This document shows, piece after piece, positions 23,809 to 32,995 of a DNA stretch of 57,251 nucleotides (the first letter of the stretch is position 1; every line of letters starts with the position of its first letter). Where the stretch lies: contig JAHDCG010000024.1 in the NCBI GenBank assembly GCA_020629965.1, positions 1-57,251 of the forward strand, written 5' to 3'. Position numbers and translations under genes: made by a program. The stretch is from Saprospiraceae bacterium (GTDB lineage Bacteria > Bacteroidota > Bacteroidia > Chitinophagales > Saprospiraceae). The notes beneath the pieces were generated by a model. The model was not told the origin of the DNA. It saw only the letters and a program-made list of their open reading frames with translations, and did not search any database.

Positions 23809-25221
23809 TCATCGTTTAACAATTTTCTTCTTAAACAGAACATCACCGTTTTTATCTGTTCCTGCTAAAATAAATAATCCGGCAGGTAACGAGGTTGTAT
23901 TTAATATCGATGAAAAATTATCAAGCGAAAGCAAAATTTCTCCCTTGAGATTGTAGATTTTCAATGTGGCTATTTCGCTTGAAAATTCCGAAACTAAGTG
24001 AATTTGATTGTCAAACGGATTAGGAAAAACGGCGAAATCTTTTTGTTGTATCGGTGCGGAGAAGGAGGAAACAATATCTCCGTTCTCGTCCGCTTTCAGT
24101 ACATACAACTCAATTACGCCCGGATTATTAACAAAATCGTGTCTTCTGCCGTAAATCATACAACCGCCGTCTTCCGTGGCTAATACGCCGTACATGACAT
24201 AAAAAGCATCGCCGCCGTAATAGTTTTCCCAATTTATATTCATCTCATTATCTAATTGAGCTATGAAAAAGCGGGTATTTACTTCTAAATAAGGGTCTAA
24301 ATTTATTACGACATCCGTATGTCCGCCGCAATAAATTTTGTTTTGATACTTAATATCCAATGCTTTGAACCTTGCAGTATGGTCAATAATTTCTCCGGGT
24401 TGCCCGAGAATATTAAAATTCACTTCTTCGCCTGCATTATTGATAGTGCCTATACCAATGTCTCGGATTCCGCCGGGTTGATATTTTCTGCCGGTAATTA
24501 CTATCAAGCTGTCATTCAGGCGCATAAAACCTCCTTCCGGCGACAAATTAAAGGGAGAAGGAGCTTGTGTTTGGATAACCGAAAAGTCGATATTCAGTTG
24601 ATAAAAAGAGAAACCATCTACCCAATAATAATCTTCTTCCGGAACGGATGCTATGCCTGTGAAAAATTCTCCCGAAACGTATAGTTCAGAGTCAAAGTTT
24701 ACATCATCGGTTATTCTGAAAACAAAGGGTTTTCTTTCAAACGGAGAAAAATCTTCTGCAATGCCTGCACAAAGAAGGGTATCCGCGCCGGAACTTTCAC
24801 AGGTAAAAGAAAATACCCTGCCGGAGGTTTCCATATAAAATGGTGTATCGGACAGTATTTCCAAATCTTCGGAAACCGTTATCAGATTCATAAACAAGGA
24901 ATCTCGGTCGGGGAAAGTAGTGGTAGTTCCGATAAGACGATAATCACCGGACTCTTTTTGGTCGATAGAAAAAATTTGTGTTTCGTAGCCGGCAAAATCA
25001 AGCACGGCAGAGTTTATTAATTCTCCCTGACTGTTCAATTTATAAAGAGCAGTAGTGAAATCGCTGCTTGCTGCAATAATAAAATTACCGTTTTCATCTT
25101 CAAATGCGGCAGAACCGATTTGAAACTCCAAATCGTTATTTATATATCTGAATGTTCCTTCTTGGGCGTGAGTGATGTTGATTGAAAATAGAATAAGAAA
25201 AAGGTGAAATTGATTTTTCAT
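23809..25221 (-). CDS. Secreted protein with T9SS type A sorting domain
   Basis: A signal peptide (cut after HAQ, residue 19-20) precedes about 370 residues of repetitive beta-strand sequence of the kind found in beta-propeller or WD-like reporters, with no catalytic motif that I recognise. Residues about 395-470 form a T9SS type A sorting tail: VFPNPFDNQIHL, a central LKIYNLKGE strand, and a basic ending KKKIVKR. It is expected to be exported to the surface by the system that includes PorW. It is convergent with porW. Confidence 0.82.
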   Translation of the reverse strand: MKNQFHLFLILFSINITHAQEGTFRYINNDLEFQIGSAAFEDENGNFIIAASSDFTTALYKLNSQGELINSAVLDFAGYETQIFSIDQKESGDYRLIGTTTTFPDRDSLFMNLITVSEDLEILSDTPFYMETSGRVFSFTCESSGADTLLCAGIAEDFSPFERKPFVFRITDDVNFDSELYVSGEFFTGIASVPEEDYYWVDGFSFYQLNIDFSVIQTQAPSPFNLSPEGGFMRLNDSLIVITGRKYQPGGIRDIGIGTINNAGEEVNFNILGQPGEIIDHTARFKALDIKYQNKIYCGGHTDVVINLDPYLEVNTRFFIAQLDNEMNINWENYYGGDAFYVMYGVLATEDGGCMIYGRRHDFVNNPGVIELYVLKADENGDIVSSFSAPIQQKDFAVFPNPFDNQIHLVSEFSSEIATLKIYNLKGEILLSLDNFSSILNTTSLPAGLFILAGTDKNGDVLFKKKIVKR

Positions 25222-25426
25222 GGTAAAATTATTTTTCGTTTTGTGTAATTCGATGAACTATGTAAAGGATGAACAGAGAAATCGCTGTGATATTTTTTCG
25301 GTTCACAACAATAACATTACCGTGAACTCTTTTATGGAGAAGAAGCAGAAGGATGCTGTCTCAAATTTTTTTTGTCTTTCGCTAAACGCATCCGCACAAA
25401 AATTTCCCGCAACAATTCATACCGCC

Positions 25427-25434
25427 TATCTTTG
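25427..25434 (+). promoter_or_regulatory. -7 promoter box for the pentaheme cytochrome gene
   Basis: TATCTTTG is an exact -7 match, 93 nt upstream of the cytochrome ATG. The rest of the 25222-25526 gap holds no gene; just before the start there is a low-complexity TTAAA-rich stretch. Confidence 0.55.
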
Positions 25435-25526
25435 AGAAAATATCGAGCTATCAGGTTTTGGAGTTTAAAGGTTTAGCGACAGAGCGCGTTTTAAACGATT
25501 AAACGACTAAACTATTAAATAACAAA

Positions 25527-27458
25527 ATGAAATTTTACATCTCCTTCGGCATTCTCGCTTTCATCCTCGGCGTTTCGATTTTTTCGGTCGATAACGAGAC
25601 GACCTCGTTTCATACCGATGCCGAGCGCGCGCATTTCAAAACGATGGCAATGATGCCTCCGCCGCCGCCCGTTGACTCTAATTTGATTTTTCCGAAATCT
25701 ACCGCTTGCGAAGGCTGTCACGGCTTCGATGAAAATGAATTTGCTTACATCACGGCAGCGGGTGACGAGGTAAATGTCTTCGACGATTGGCAATCGAGCA
25801 TGATGGCCAACTCTGCGAAAGACCCGTTTTGGCGCGCCAAAGTGAGCCACGAAACGCTGTTGCACCCCGCCGAAAAAGACGAAATCGAAACGAAATGTAC
25901 CTCTTGCCACGCGCCGCAGGGTCACTACACGGCAATATTGCGCGGCGAGCCGCACTATACGATGCAGGATTTGCTGTTGGACACCATCGGACTCGACGGG
26001 GTCGGCTGCGGCGGTTGTCATATGATGAGCGCGGAGGGCTTGGGCGATTTAAACAGCGGTCTGATAAATTACGATACGACACGCACGATTTTCGGGCCGT
26101 TTGCGGGGCCGTTTGCCGGACCGATGGAGGAGTTTCTGGGCTACACACCCGTTTATGCGCCGCACGTGCAGGACGCGGGCATGTGTGCTTCCTGTCATTC
26201 GCTGCTGACGGAAACGCACGATTTGGAAGGTAATAATTTGGGGACAAAATTTGTCGAGCAAGCCACTTATCAGGAGTGGCAAAATTCTTTTTACGAAGAG
26301 GAGCAGACCTGTCAGGATTGTCACATTCCGCAGTTGGAAGAAGAAATCGTCATCTCTTCGGGCTATTCTTTTTTGGAAGGTCGCTCGCCTTTCGGCCGCC
26401 ACGATTTGGTCGGCGCGAATACGCTGATGTTGGATTTGATGCGGGTAAATAAAGACGCACTCGGCATCGAGGCAAGCACGCAGGACTACATTCAAACCAT
26501 TGAAAAGACCTTCGACATGTTGCAGCAGCAGTCTTTGGATTTGACTTTAGACTATCGCGGCGACACGGCGGACTCGCTGTTTTTTGCTTTGGAATTGAAA
26601 AATAAAGCGGGGCATAAATTCCCCTCGGGCTATCCTTCGCGCCGCGCTACCGTCGAGTTTGTGGTCTTGGATGCGGCGGGTGATACCCTCTTTCAATCAG
26701 GGGTACACGAACCGGATTTCGAGGTCAAAGGACGCGACGCCGATTACGAAGAGCATTACGACATCATCAATTCGGAAGAGCAAGTACAGATTTATGAGTT
26801 CGTTATCGGTGACGTCAACGGCGACCCGACAACCGTACTCGAACGCGGCGCAATTAATCTGAAAGACAACCGCATTGCACCTTTGGGCTTCACGACGAGC
26901 CACGCGGTGTACGACACGGTGCGCATCTCGGGCAGGGCGGAAATCGACCCGAACTTCAACATCACCGACGGCGCGGAGGGCAGCGGCACGGACTCGCTTT
27001 TCTACCACATTCCGCTCAACGGCTACTCGGGTGCGGTCTCGGTCAGCGCGAAGGTCTGGTATCAATCGCTGCCGCCGGCGTGGATGAAAGAAATGTTTGA
27101 CGAAAGCACACCCGAAATCGAGACGTTCCGTACGATGTTCGATGCGGCGGACAGGTCGCCCGTTTTGGTGCAAAGTCAGCAAACGGAAATTCCTTTCGTT
27201 GGGGTCAGCACGACGGAAGAGCCTGCTTTTGCGCGTAATATGCGTGTCTATCCTAATCCGATGAGCAGTGTTTTTAACTTAGATTTACCGGAAGATGTGC
27301 AGGTGAAAAGTTTAGTGTTGTATGATGTACGCGGGGAGATTATGCGGTGTTTTTCGGAAAATGAGCGGATTTTTGAGATTGGAGTAAAAGGGGTTTATTT
27401 TTTGAAAATTGAGACGACAGGAGGTGAGTTTGTGGTGCGAAGAGTGGTGGTGGAGTAG
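25527..27458 (+). CDS. Pentaheme c-type cytochrome with T9SS sorting tail
   Basis: The 643-residue protein has an N-terminal signal or anchor helix (residues 4-21) and five CxxCH haem-binding sites: C61-H65, C124-H128, C161-H165, C220-H224 and C262-H266. The remainder contains a beta-rich domain (about 310-530) and a C-terminal T9SS tail from about 570 (VYPNPMSSVFNLDLPED, then LYDVRGE and a strand ending VVRRVVVE). The haem part resembles multihaem reductase or electron-carrier modules; no specific substrate can be named. The combination implies periplasmic haem attachment followed by surface export. Confidence 0.86.
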   Translation: MKFYISFGILAFILGVSIFSVDNETTSFHTDAERAHFKTMAMMPPPPPVDSNLIFPKSTACEGCHGFDENEFAYITAAGDEVNVFDDWQSSMMANSAKDPFWRAKVSHETLLHPAEKDEIETKCTSCHAPQGHYTAILRGEPHYTMQDLLLDTIGLDGVGCGGCHMMSAEGLGDLNSGLINYDTTRTIFGPFAGPFAGPMEEFLGYTPVYAPHVQDAGMCASCHSLLTETHDLEGNNLGTKFVEQATYQEWQNSFYEEEQTCQDCHIPQLEEEIVISSGYSFLEGRSPFGRHDLVGANTLMLDLMRVNKDALGIEASTQDYIQTIEKTFDMLQQQSLDLTLDYRGDTADSLFFALELKNKAGHKFPSGYPSRRATVEFVVLDAAGDTLFQSGVHEPDFEVKGRDADYEEHYDIINSEEQVQIYEFVIGDVNGDPTTVLERGAINLKDNRIAPLGFTTSHAVYDTVRISGRAEIDPNFNITDGAEGSGTDSLFYHIPLNGYSGAVSVSAKVWYQSLPPAWMKEMFDESTPEIETFRTMFDAADRSPVLVQSQQTEIPFVGVSTTEEPAFARNMRVYPNPMSSVFNLDLPEDVQVKSLVLYDVRGEIMRCFSENERIFEIGVKGVYFLKIETTGGEFVVRRVVVE

Positions 27459-27572
27459 GGGGGAATGACCGCAGACCTTGAGAGCTGAGGACGCGAAGAA
27501 TGGGAAGAAAAATCCTAAAAATCCCGTTAATCCTGTCTGAAAAATCGTCTCGTTTTTGTGTTGTCGTGTTTT

Positions 27573-28175
27573 TCAATTCAAATCTGCAAACAAATCTTTT
27601 GCGGAAATACGAAACTCGTCGGAAACCGGAATGGCTTCGCACACTGTTTTACCCTGACAAATTGTGACCTTGTCGATAGCTGTGTAAACGTAAACTTGTT
27701 GCAATTCGGGGAAAATGTGCCAAACGCATTTTACGCCGGCTCTGAAGTATTCAACGAGTTTTGTGTGAATGTGGCTTGACTTATCCGAAGGTGAAATTAC
27801 CTCACCTACCCATTGGGCAATTTCAGTATTTTCTTTAGAAAAGTTTGCTTTTTGCTTAGCGGAATAAATAGCCAAGTCAGGTCTGCGTAGTTGAAATTGG
27901 GAAGTACGCATATCTGTTTCAATATTAAAAACGCTGCCTTCTTGAGCCATTTTAGTTTGAAAAAAGAGTCTCAACAATACATTATTAATCAACGATTGAA
28001 ATTGATTCATGGAAGGGGATTTTTCTACAACACCGTCATTCCACTCGTATTTATAAGCGTCGTCCGTATCGTTAAATTCATTATAAAAGTTTTCCAAAGT
28101 AATATAACGATGACCTTGTACCTCTGTGGTAACTTCCTCTGCTTGTTGCGTTTGTACTTTTCCGATAGAAGCCAT
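27573..28175 (-). CDS. Uma2-family (DUF820) restriction endonuclease-like protein
   Basis: Uma2 proteins have a PD-(D/E)XK nuclease fold of unproven function. The catalytic region shows RRPDLAIYSA near residue 105-115 and EVISPSDKSSHIHTKL near 130-145, then WHIFPELQQVYVY. The length of 200 residues is typical. The ATG at 28175 is chosen. The frame could extend to a TTG at 28196, but that triplet is part of a perfect -7 promoter box. It is isolated; Uma2 genes often occur in multiple copies in a genome. Confidence 0.85.
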   Translation of the reverse strand: MASIGKVQTQQAEEVTTEVQGHRYITLENFYNEFNDTDDAYKYEWNDGVVEKSPSMNQFQSLINNVLLRLFFQTKMAQEGSVFNIETDMRTSQFQLRRPDLAIYSAKQKANFSKENTEIAQWVGEVISPSDKSSHIHTKLVEYFRAGVKCVWHIFPELQQVYVYTAIDKVTICQGKTVCEAIPVSDEFRISAKDLFADLN

Positions 28176-28193
28176 ATTAGATTTCTTTATTGA

Positions 28194-28201
28194 CAAAGAT
28201 A
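28194..28201 (-). promoter_or_regulatory. -7 promoter box for the Uma2 gene
   Basis: The minus strand reads TATCTTTG, an exact match 19 nt upstream of the ATG at 28175. It decides the start codon because it overlaps the alternative TTG. Confidence 0.6.
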
Positions 28202-28322
28202 ACGTTTTTATTCAACAATCAACAAAAAAATCCCGAGCCTCCCCAAAAAGGAAAACCCGAGATTTTATATCTGTCACAGCGGCTCGACACCCCAACCTCT
28301 CAACCACCAAACCGCTCAACGT

Positions 28323-28925
28323 TTATTTCTTAGCCTTCTTTTTCGGTGCCAACATGACCGACATGCGGCGACCCTCCATTTTAGGCAGCGCCTCCGCCGA
28401 GCCGAGGTCTTCCAATTCTTTCATAAAGCGCAACAGCAACAACTCACCGCGGTCTTTAAAGACGATAGTCCGACCGCGAAAGTGCACGTATGCGCGAACC
28501 TTACTGCCTTCTTCGAGGAAAGCGCGGGCGTGGCGTGTTTTGAACTCAAAATCGTGGTCGTCCGTATTCGGTCCGAAACGAATTTCTTTGATGACCGTCT
28601 TGGACTGCTTCGCTTTCAGTTCCTTTTCTTTCTTTTTCTTGTTGTACAAGAACTTGCGGAAATCCTCGATTTTGACCACGGGCGGCTTTGCCTTCGGCGA
28701 AATCTCGATTAAATCTAACTGTAATTCCTGTGCCCAACGAATGACCGTGCGGATGTCATGTACATTGCCGGGACCGATTTCCTGTCCGGCGGCTTCACTG
28801 ATTTTGTCAAAGTTATCACCGACGAGGCGCACCTCGGGTACGTTTCTGATTTGTCGGTTTACCCGGAATGCCGCACCCGGGTCTTCTCTGCGTGCGTTGC
28901 GATTGTTTCTTCTTCTTATTGCCAA
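28323..28925 (-). CDS. infC: Translation initiation factor IF-3
   Basis: IF-3 binds the 30S subunit and selects the start codon. The N-terminal domain has VNRQIRNVPEVRLVGDNFDK, a linker with KAKPPVVKIEDFRKFLY, and the C-terminal domain contains KEIRFGPNTDDHDFEFK and VRAYVHFRGR. At 200 residues it is slightly long, with basic ends. No ATG is available: the frame begins at TTG (28925), with an in-frame ATT five codons upstream (28938-28940). Non-AUG starts allow IF-3 autoregulation, as with AUU in E. coli. L35 and L20 do not follow. Confidence 0.95.
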   Translation of the reverse strand: MAIRRRNNRNARREDPGAAFRVNRQIRNVPEVRLVGDNFDKISEAAGQEIGPGNVHDIRTVIRWAQELQLDLIEISPKAKPPVVKIEDFRKFLYNKKKKEKELKAKQSKTVIKEIRFGPNTDDHDFEFKTRHARAFLEEGSKVRAYVHFRGRTIVFKDRGELLLLRFMKELEDLGSAEALPKMEGRRMSVMLAPKKKAKK

Positions 28926-29028
28926 ATTTTTATATTTAATGAATGTTTACGTCTGACTGAATTTACCTTTTTCATTGACGGCAATTCGTTTGTCTGTCCG
29001 ACGTTTTTTATTGTTTAAGGTTGATTTT

Positions 29029-29058
29029 CAAAATTATTTCGCAAGATATTGAAATCAA
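29029..29058 (-). promoter_or_regulatory. Promoter and leader of infC
   Basis: On the minus strand TAATTTTG (29029-29036) is preceded after 19 nt by a TTG, a near-consensus pair. The predicted leader is about 98 nt. The gap to clpC (28926-29313) also contains the clpC terminator and a low-complexity C/A-rich repeat near 29155-29190. Confidence 0.6.
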
Positions 29059-29207
29059 TCAATATCGGGTTAATTTTTTAGGATGTTTTTGCGAGAGAAT
29101 GTGAAACAAAGGAAATTTTCTATGAAAATAATGCAGTAAAAAAAAGCTGCAACCACCACTCAAACTATTCCAACCACTCCAACCCGCAACCCCTCCCTAT
29201 TAAAAGC

Positions 29208-29264
29208 AAAAGTCGCCCGAAATAGTTCACCCCTAAGGATAAAAAACTACTGCGGACGACTTTT
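29208..29264 (-). terminator. Bidirectional terminator-like hairpin after clpC
   Basis: A stem of about 20 bp with a few mismatches pairs 29208-29227 with 29245-29264 (AAAAGTCGCCCG with CGGACGACTTTT). It lies 50 nt beyond the clpC stop. T-rich runs occur on both flanks, so it may work in both directions. Confidence 0.65.
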
Positions 29265-29313
29265 TTATAGGATTGCACGGCAAAAAAGCAATTTCACCGC
29301 GCAATCTGTATGT

Positions 29314-31899
29314 TTACGAAGCACTGCTGACTTCGCCTTTCTTCAAAACAATCTTCAACCCGTCTTCCTCCTCATTCATCACTGCTTCAAAAACCGAACC
29401 TTCCGCCGGGTTTTCAGCGAGGATAAATTCCGCTAAGGGGTCTTCGATGTATTTCTGCACCGCACGGTTCAGCGGGCGCGCGCCGTACTGCGGGTCGTAA
29501 CCCTTCTCGGCAACAAAATCCTTCGCTTCTTCCGACAATTCCAAGCTGTATTCCATACCTTCCAAACGACCGTAAAGGTCTTTCAAAGTGATGTCGATAA
29601 TCTTGAAAATGTGCTCGCGGTTCAGACTGTTAAAGATAACCACGTCGTCGATACGGTTCAAAAACTCGGGCGAGAACGTGCGTTTCAGCGCATTCTGAAT
29701 GACGGCTTTACTTGCATCTTCCGAGCTGTCTTTCCGCGCTTGCGTTTGGAAACCGACACCCTGACCGAAGTCTTTCAACTGACGCACCCCGATATTCGAG
29801 GTCATAATAATCATGGTGTTTTTGAAATCGACCTTGCGACCCAATCCGTCCGTCAACTGTCCGTCGTCCAAGACCTGCAACAAAATATTGAACACATCCG
29901 GGTGTGCTTTTTCAATCTCATCCAACAAGATGACCGAGTACGGTTTGCGGCGTACTTTCTCCGTCAACTGACCGCCTTCTTCATAACCGACGTAGCCCGG
30001 AGGCGCACCGATTAAGCGACTGACGCTGAATTTTTCCATGTACTCCGACATGTCGATGCGAATCAAAGCATCTTCACTGTCGAATACCTGACGCGCCAAG
30101 ACCTTCGCCAACTCGGTTTTACCGACACCCGTCGGGCCCAGGAAGATGAAGGAACCAATCGGCTTCGACGGGTCTTTCAAGCCCACGCGATTACGCTGTA
30201 TAGCTTTCGAGATTTTGACAATCGCCTCGTCCTGACCGATGACACCCTTTTTGAGGTTGTCGCCCATTGCCACGAGTTTCTTGCTTTCGTTGGTCGCCAC
30301 GCGCTGTACGGGTATGCCCGTCATCATCGCCACCACTTCCGCGATGTCCTCTTCGTTGACGGGGTAGCGTGCCGTTTTGGCTTGCTCTTCCCATTCTACT
30401 TTCGCAAATTCGAGGTTGCGTACCAACTTACTTTCGTCGTCGCGTAAATCCGCGGCACGTTCGTATTGTTGGTTTTTAACCGCTTGATTTTTGCTTTCGC
30501 GGATTTCTTCGATTTTCTTTTCCAAGTCCTCGATGTGTTTCGGAACGTGGATATTTTTCAAGTGTACGCGCGCACCGACTTCGTCCATGACGTCGATTGC
30601 CTTGTCCGGCAAAAAGCGGTCGGTGATGTAGCGGTCGGAGAATTTCACGCAGCTTTTAATCGCATCGTCGGAATATTCGACGTTGTGAAATTCTTCGTAT
30701 TTTTCTTTGATATTTTCCAAAATGTGGACAGCCTCTTCCGGACTCGGCGGCTCGACCAATACTTTTTGGAAACGACGGTCTAAGGCGCCGTCTTTCTCGA
30801 TGTGCTGACGGTATTCGTCCAAAGTCGAAGCACCGATGCACTGCAGTTCGCCGCGCGCCAAAGCCGGCTTGAAAATATTGGAAGCGTCTAAGGAACCCGT
30901 CGCACCGCCGGCACCCACTATCGTGTGAATCTCGTCGATGAAAAGAATAACGTCGCGCGTTTTTTCCAACTCATTCATAATCGCCTTCATGCGCTCTTCA
31001 AACTGACCGCGATACTTCGTACCTGCCACCAAAGCTGCCAAATCCAACATCACCAAACGCTTGTTAAACAAGGTGCGGCTCACTTTTTTCTGCTGAATGC
31101 GCAGTGCGAGACCTTCGACAATCGCCGTTTTACCCACACCCGGCTCACCGATGAGAATCGGATTATTTTTCTTACGACGCGACAAGATTTGGCTCACGCG
31201 CTCAATTTCCTGCTCCCGTCCGATAATCGGGTCTAAACGACCTTCATCGGCGAGTTTGGTAATGTCGCGCCCGAAGTTATCGAGTACCGGCGTCCGCGAT
31301 TTGGCTTGACCGCCGCCTTTGCGTGCGCCGCCCTGTCCGCCTTGCTGACCGCCCTGCCCGCCGTAGCCGCCGCGTCTTTTTTCTTCATCGTCAAAAGTAT
31401 CGTCGTCGGCTGCCGCAAAGGGTGTTTCCATGCCCGAGGTAAAATCCTGCTCGGTGCGCACGTATTCCAGTTCCGCTTTGTACATATCGTAGTCCACGTC
31501 AAATTGCGCGAGAATTTTGGATGCCATGTTTTCCTTGTGCTTCAGTATCGAGAGCATCAGGTGTTCGGGCGCAATTTCTTCCGCCTTCAGCATTTTCGCT
31601 TCCAAAAAAGTTACTTTCAGCACTTTTTCGGCTTGTTTGTTGAGCGGCAAATTACCGACGTTTAAGACGGTATGCGCTGCGGGTCTGCGCTGAATGCTGT
31701 CCTCGACGGTCTCGCGGAGGTCACTGATTTCAACGCTGAGTGAGGATAAAGTCCTCACGGAGAGGCTTTTACGTTCTTTGATAATGCCGAGCAGTAAATG
31801 CTCCGTGCCGATATAATCGTGCCCGAGTCTGACGGCGATATCGCGGCTGCGCGAAATCACTTCTTTTACTTTCGGCGAAAATTTTTTATTGTTCATCAT
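29314..31899 (-). CDS. clpC: ATP-dependent Clp protease ATP-binding subunit ClpC
   Basis: ClpC is a two-ring AAA+ unfoldase that feeds ClpP and handles stress-damaged proteins. The 861-residue sequence has duplicated Clp_N repeats ([16 protein letters not shown]; then [11 protein letters not shown]), a Gly/Gln-rich linker (about residues 172-190), D1 Walker A GEPGVGKT and Walker B ILFIDEIH, a UVR-like motif ([19 protein letters not shown]), and D2 GPTGVGKT with [12 protein letters not shown]. clpP is not nearby. Start could be at either of two adjacent ATGs (31899, 31896). It is probably transcribed from the box at 32044. Confidence 0.97.
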   Translation of the reverse strand: MMNNKKFSPKVKEVISRSRDIAVRLGHDYIGTEHLLLGIIKERKSLSVRTLSSLSVEISDLRETVEDSIQRRPAAHTVLNVGNLPLNKQAEKVLKVTFLEAKMLKAEEIAPEHLMLSILKHKENMASKILAQFDVDYDMYKAELEYVRTEQDFTSGMETPFAAADDDTFDDEEKRRGGYGGQGGQQGGQGGARKGGGQAKSRTPVLDNFGRDITKLADEGRLDPIIGREQEIERVSQILSRRKKNNPILIGEPGVGKTAIVEGLALRIQQKKVSRTLFNKRLVMLDLAALVAGTKYRGQFEERMKAIMNELEKTRDVILFIDEIHTIVGAGGATGSLDASNIFKPALARGELQCIGASTLDEYRQHIEKDGALDRRFQKVLVEPPSPEEAVHILENIKEKYEEFHNVEYSDDAIKSCVKFSDRYITDRFLPDKAIDVMDEVGARVHLKNIHVPKHIEDLEKKIEEIRESKNQAVKNQQYERAADLRDDESKLVRNLEFAKVEWEEQAKTARYPVNEEDIAEVVAMMTGIPVQRVATNESKKLVAMGDNLKKGVIGQDEAIVKISKAIQRNRVGLKDPSKPIGSFIFLGPTGVGKTELAKVLARQVFDSEDALIRIDMSEYMEKFSVSRLIGAPPGYVGYEEGGQLTEKVRRKPYSVILLDEIEKAHPDVFNILLQVLDDGQLTDGLGRKVDFKNTMIIMTSNIGVRQLKDFGQGVGFQTQARKDSSEDASKAVIQNALKRTFSPEFLNRIDDVVIFNSLNREHIFKIIDITLKDLYGRLEGMEYSLELSEEAKDFVAEKGYDPQYGARPLNRAVQKYIEDPLAEFILAENPAEGSVFEAVMNEEEDGLKIVLKKGEVSSAS

Positions 31900-32220
31900 A
31901 ATATCAGTTCTTCTTGTTGATAGTTTCCTTGCGCCGCGTGTGCTGTTGAATTGTTGAGCTGTTGAATTGAAACACTACACTCAAATTCACCGCACTTCTG
32001 TTCTTATCTTAATTTATTTCTTTGGGTTTTTCAAAATGAGATTCAAAAGTATGCTTTTTTCACTAAAATTTTTACGTTGCATATAAAAAAAACATATTCA
32101 CTCCTTCTCTTTGGCAACAATATTAAATCATATTTTGTGAGAAGGCAAGAGTAAAACGAAAATAACGGGAAAAAAGTTAAAAATTTAGATTTTGAAAGAC
32201 AGATTCATCAGTAGGGAATG

Positions 32221-32297
32221 GTGTCAGACACTTTTTACTCTCAAATTCTCGATAAATCTTAACTTTAAAGGTTTTGCTCAAAATTAGTGTCAGACAC
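32221..32297. repeat. Pair of GTGTCAGACAC palindromes
   Basis: The 11-nt palindrome GTGTCAGACAC occurs twice, 66 nt apart. The first is preceded by G and followed by T, the second preceded by A and followed by C, so they lie in opposite orientation. Sequences of this type are known as REP-like palindromes in some bacteria. Confidence 0.6.
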
Positions 32298-32680
32298 CTT
32301 AATAACGCATTACCGCTTCGTACATCGTAAATCGTACATCGCCTAAAAAACAGACGAGTAAAAGATAGGTTTAACTCTAATTTGTCGCTTTATTTTGCAT
32401 AAGTCCGAATTTAACGCAGTTTCTGTATATATAATGTGTGTAAAAGTCATGCCGGCGCATAAAATGTAAGCCGGGCGGCGTATTTGTCAGGACATAACGG
32501 CGGTTTCGGCAATAAAGGCAGAAAAACCGGAAAGAACTTTATGTTTTTGATAACAGCTAAGACACGGCGAAAGCGGACAAAACCGGTCGTTTTCGCTTTC
32601 CTTTCTCTATTTTTGCCCGCCCCGGAAACCGGATGCGGTTTATCTGCGTTTGTGTTGAACCTATGCGGGGCATTTTGGCG

Positions 32681-32963
32681 TATGATTTTTTTGAACCTGA
32701 CCCCGTACAGTTGTCGGGGTGATGATTATGATTTGTTATGATTAGGATTTTACTTCGTAAAATCTTTTGGTCCTTAGGTTTTTTTTATTTCATGAAGCAC
32801 AGCCTTTATCTAAAATAAATAAGCGTTTCAAGTGCAATACAGCTACAACATTTCTCAAAAAACAGATACTAAGTTTTGCCAAATTAAGAAAATCAGAGAG
32901 AAAACCGTACTCAAATCATAACCAATCAGGAAAATCTTAATTATCAGGTTCAAAAAATCATAA
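32681..32963. repeat. Inverted repeat of a 19-20 nt A/T-rich motif
   Basis: TCAGGTTCAAAAAATCATA ends at 32963 (start about 32945). Its near-exact reverse complement (one extra T) occupies about 32681-32700. Related ATCATAATC words surround both. It may be one degenerate repeat family or a MITE-like element about 280 nt long. Confidence 0.5.
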
Positions 32964-32995
32964 TCAAAAAGGCAAAAAAAATCATAGTCTAAAGA

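Larger units (their letters stand above)
31900..32995. other. 1.1-kb gene-free spacer rich in repeats
   Basis: Between divergent clpC and the VWA-like gene I see no credible gene; the 85-codon frame at 32484-32741 shows no family features. The spacer holds a -7 box for clpC (TACTTTTG on the minus strand at 32044-32051), two GTGTCAGACAC palindromes (32221-32231 and 32287-32297) and an inverted A/T-rich repeat pair (about 32680-32755 and 32890-32990). Confidence 0.6.

Noticed and set aside
27480-27545. AATCC-rich stretch after the cytochrome gene
   Set aside because: It looks like a common degenerate intergenic repeat; no structure or function could be supported.
32484-32741. 85-codon frame in the clpC spacer
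   Set aside because: No family, no start context, and part overlaps the inverted repeat.
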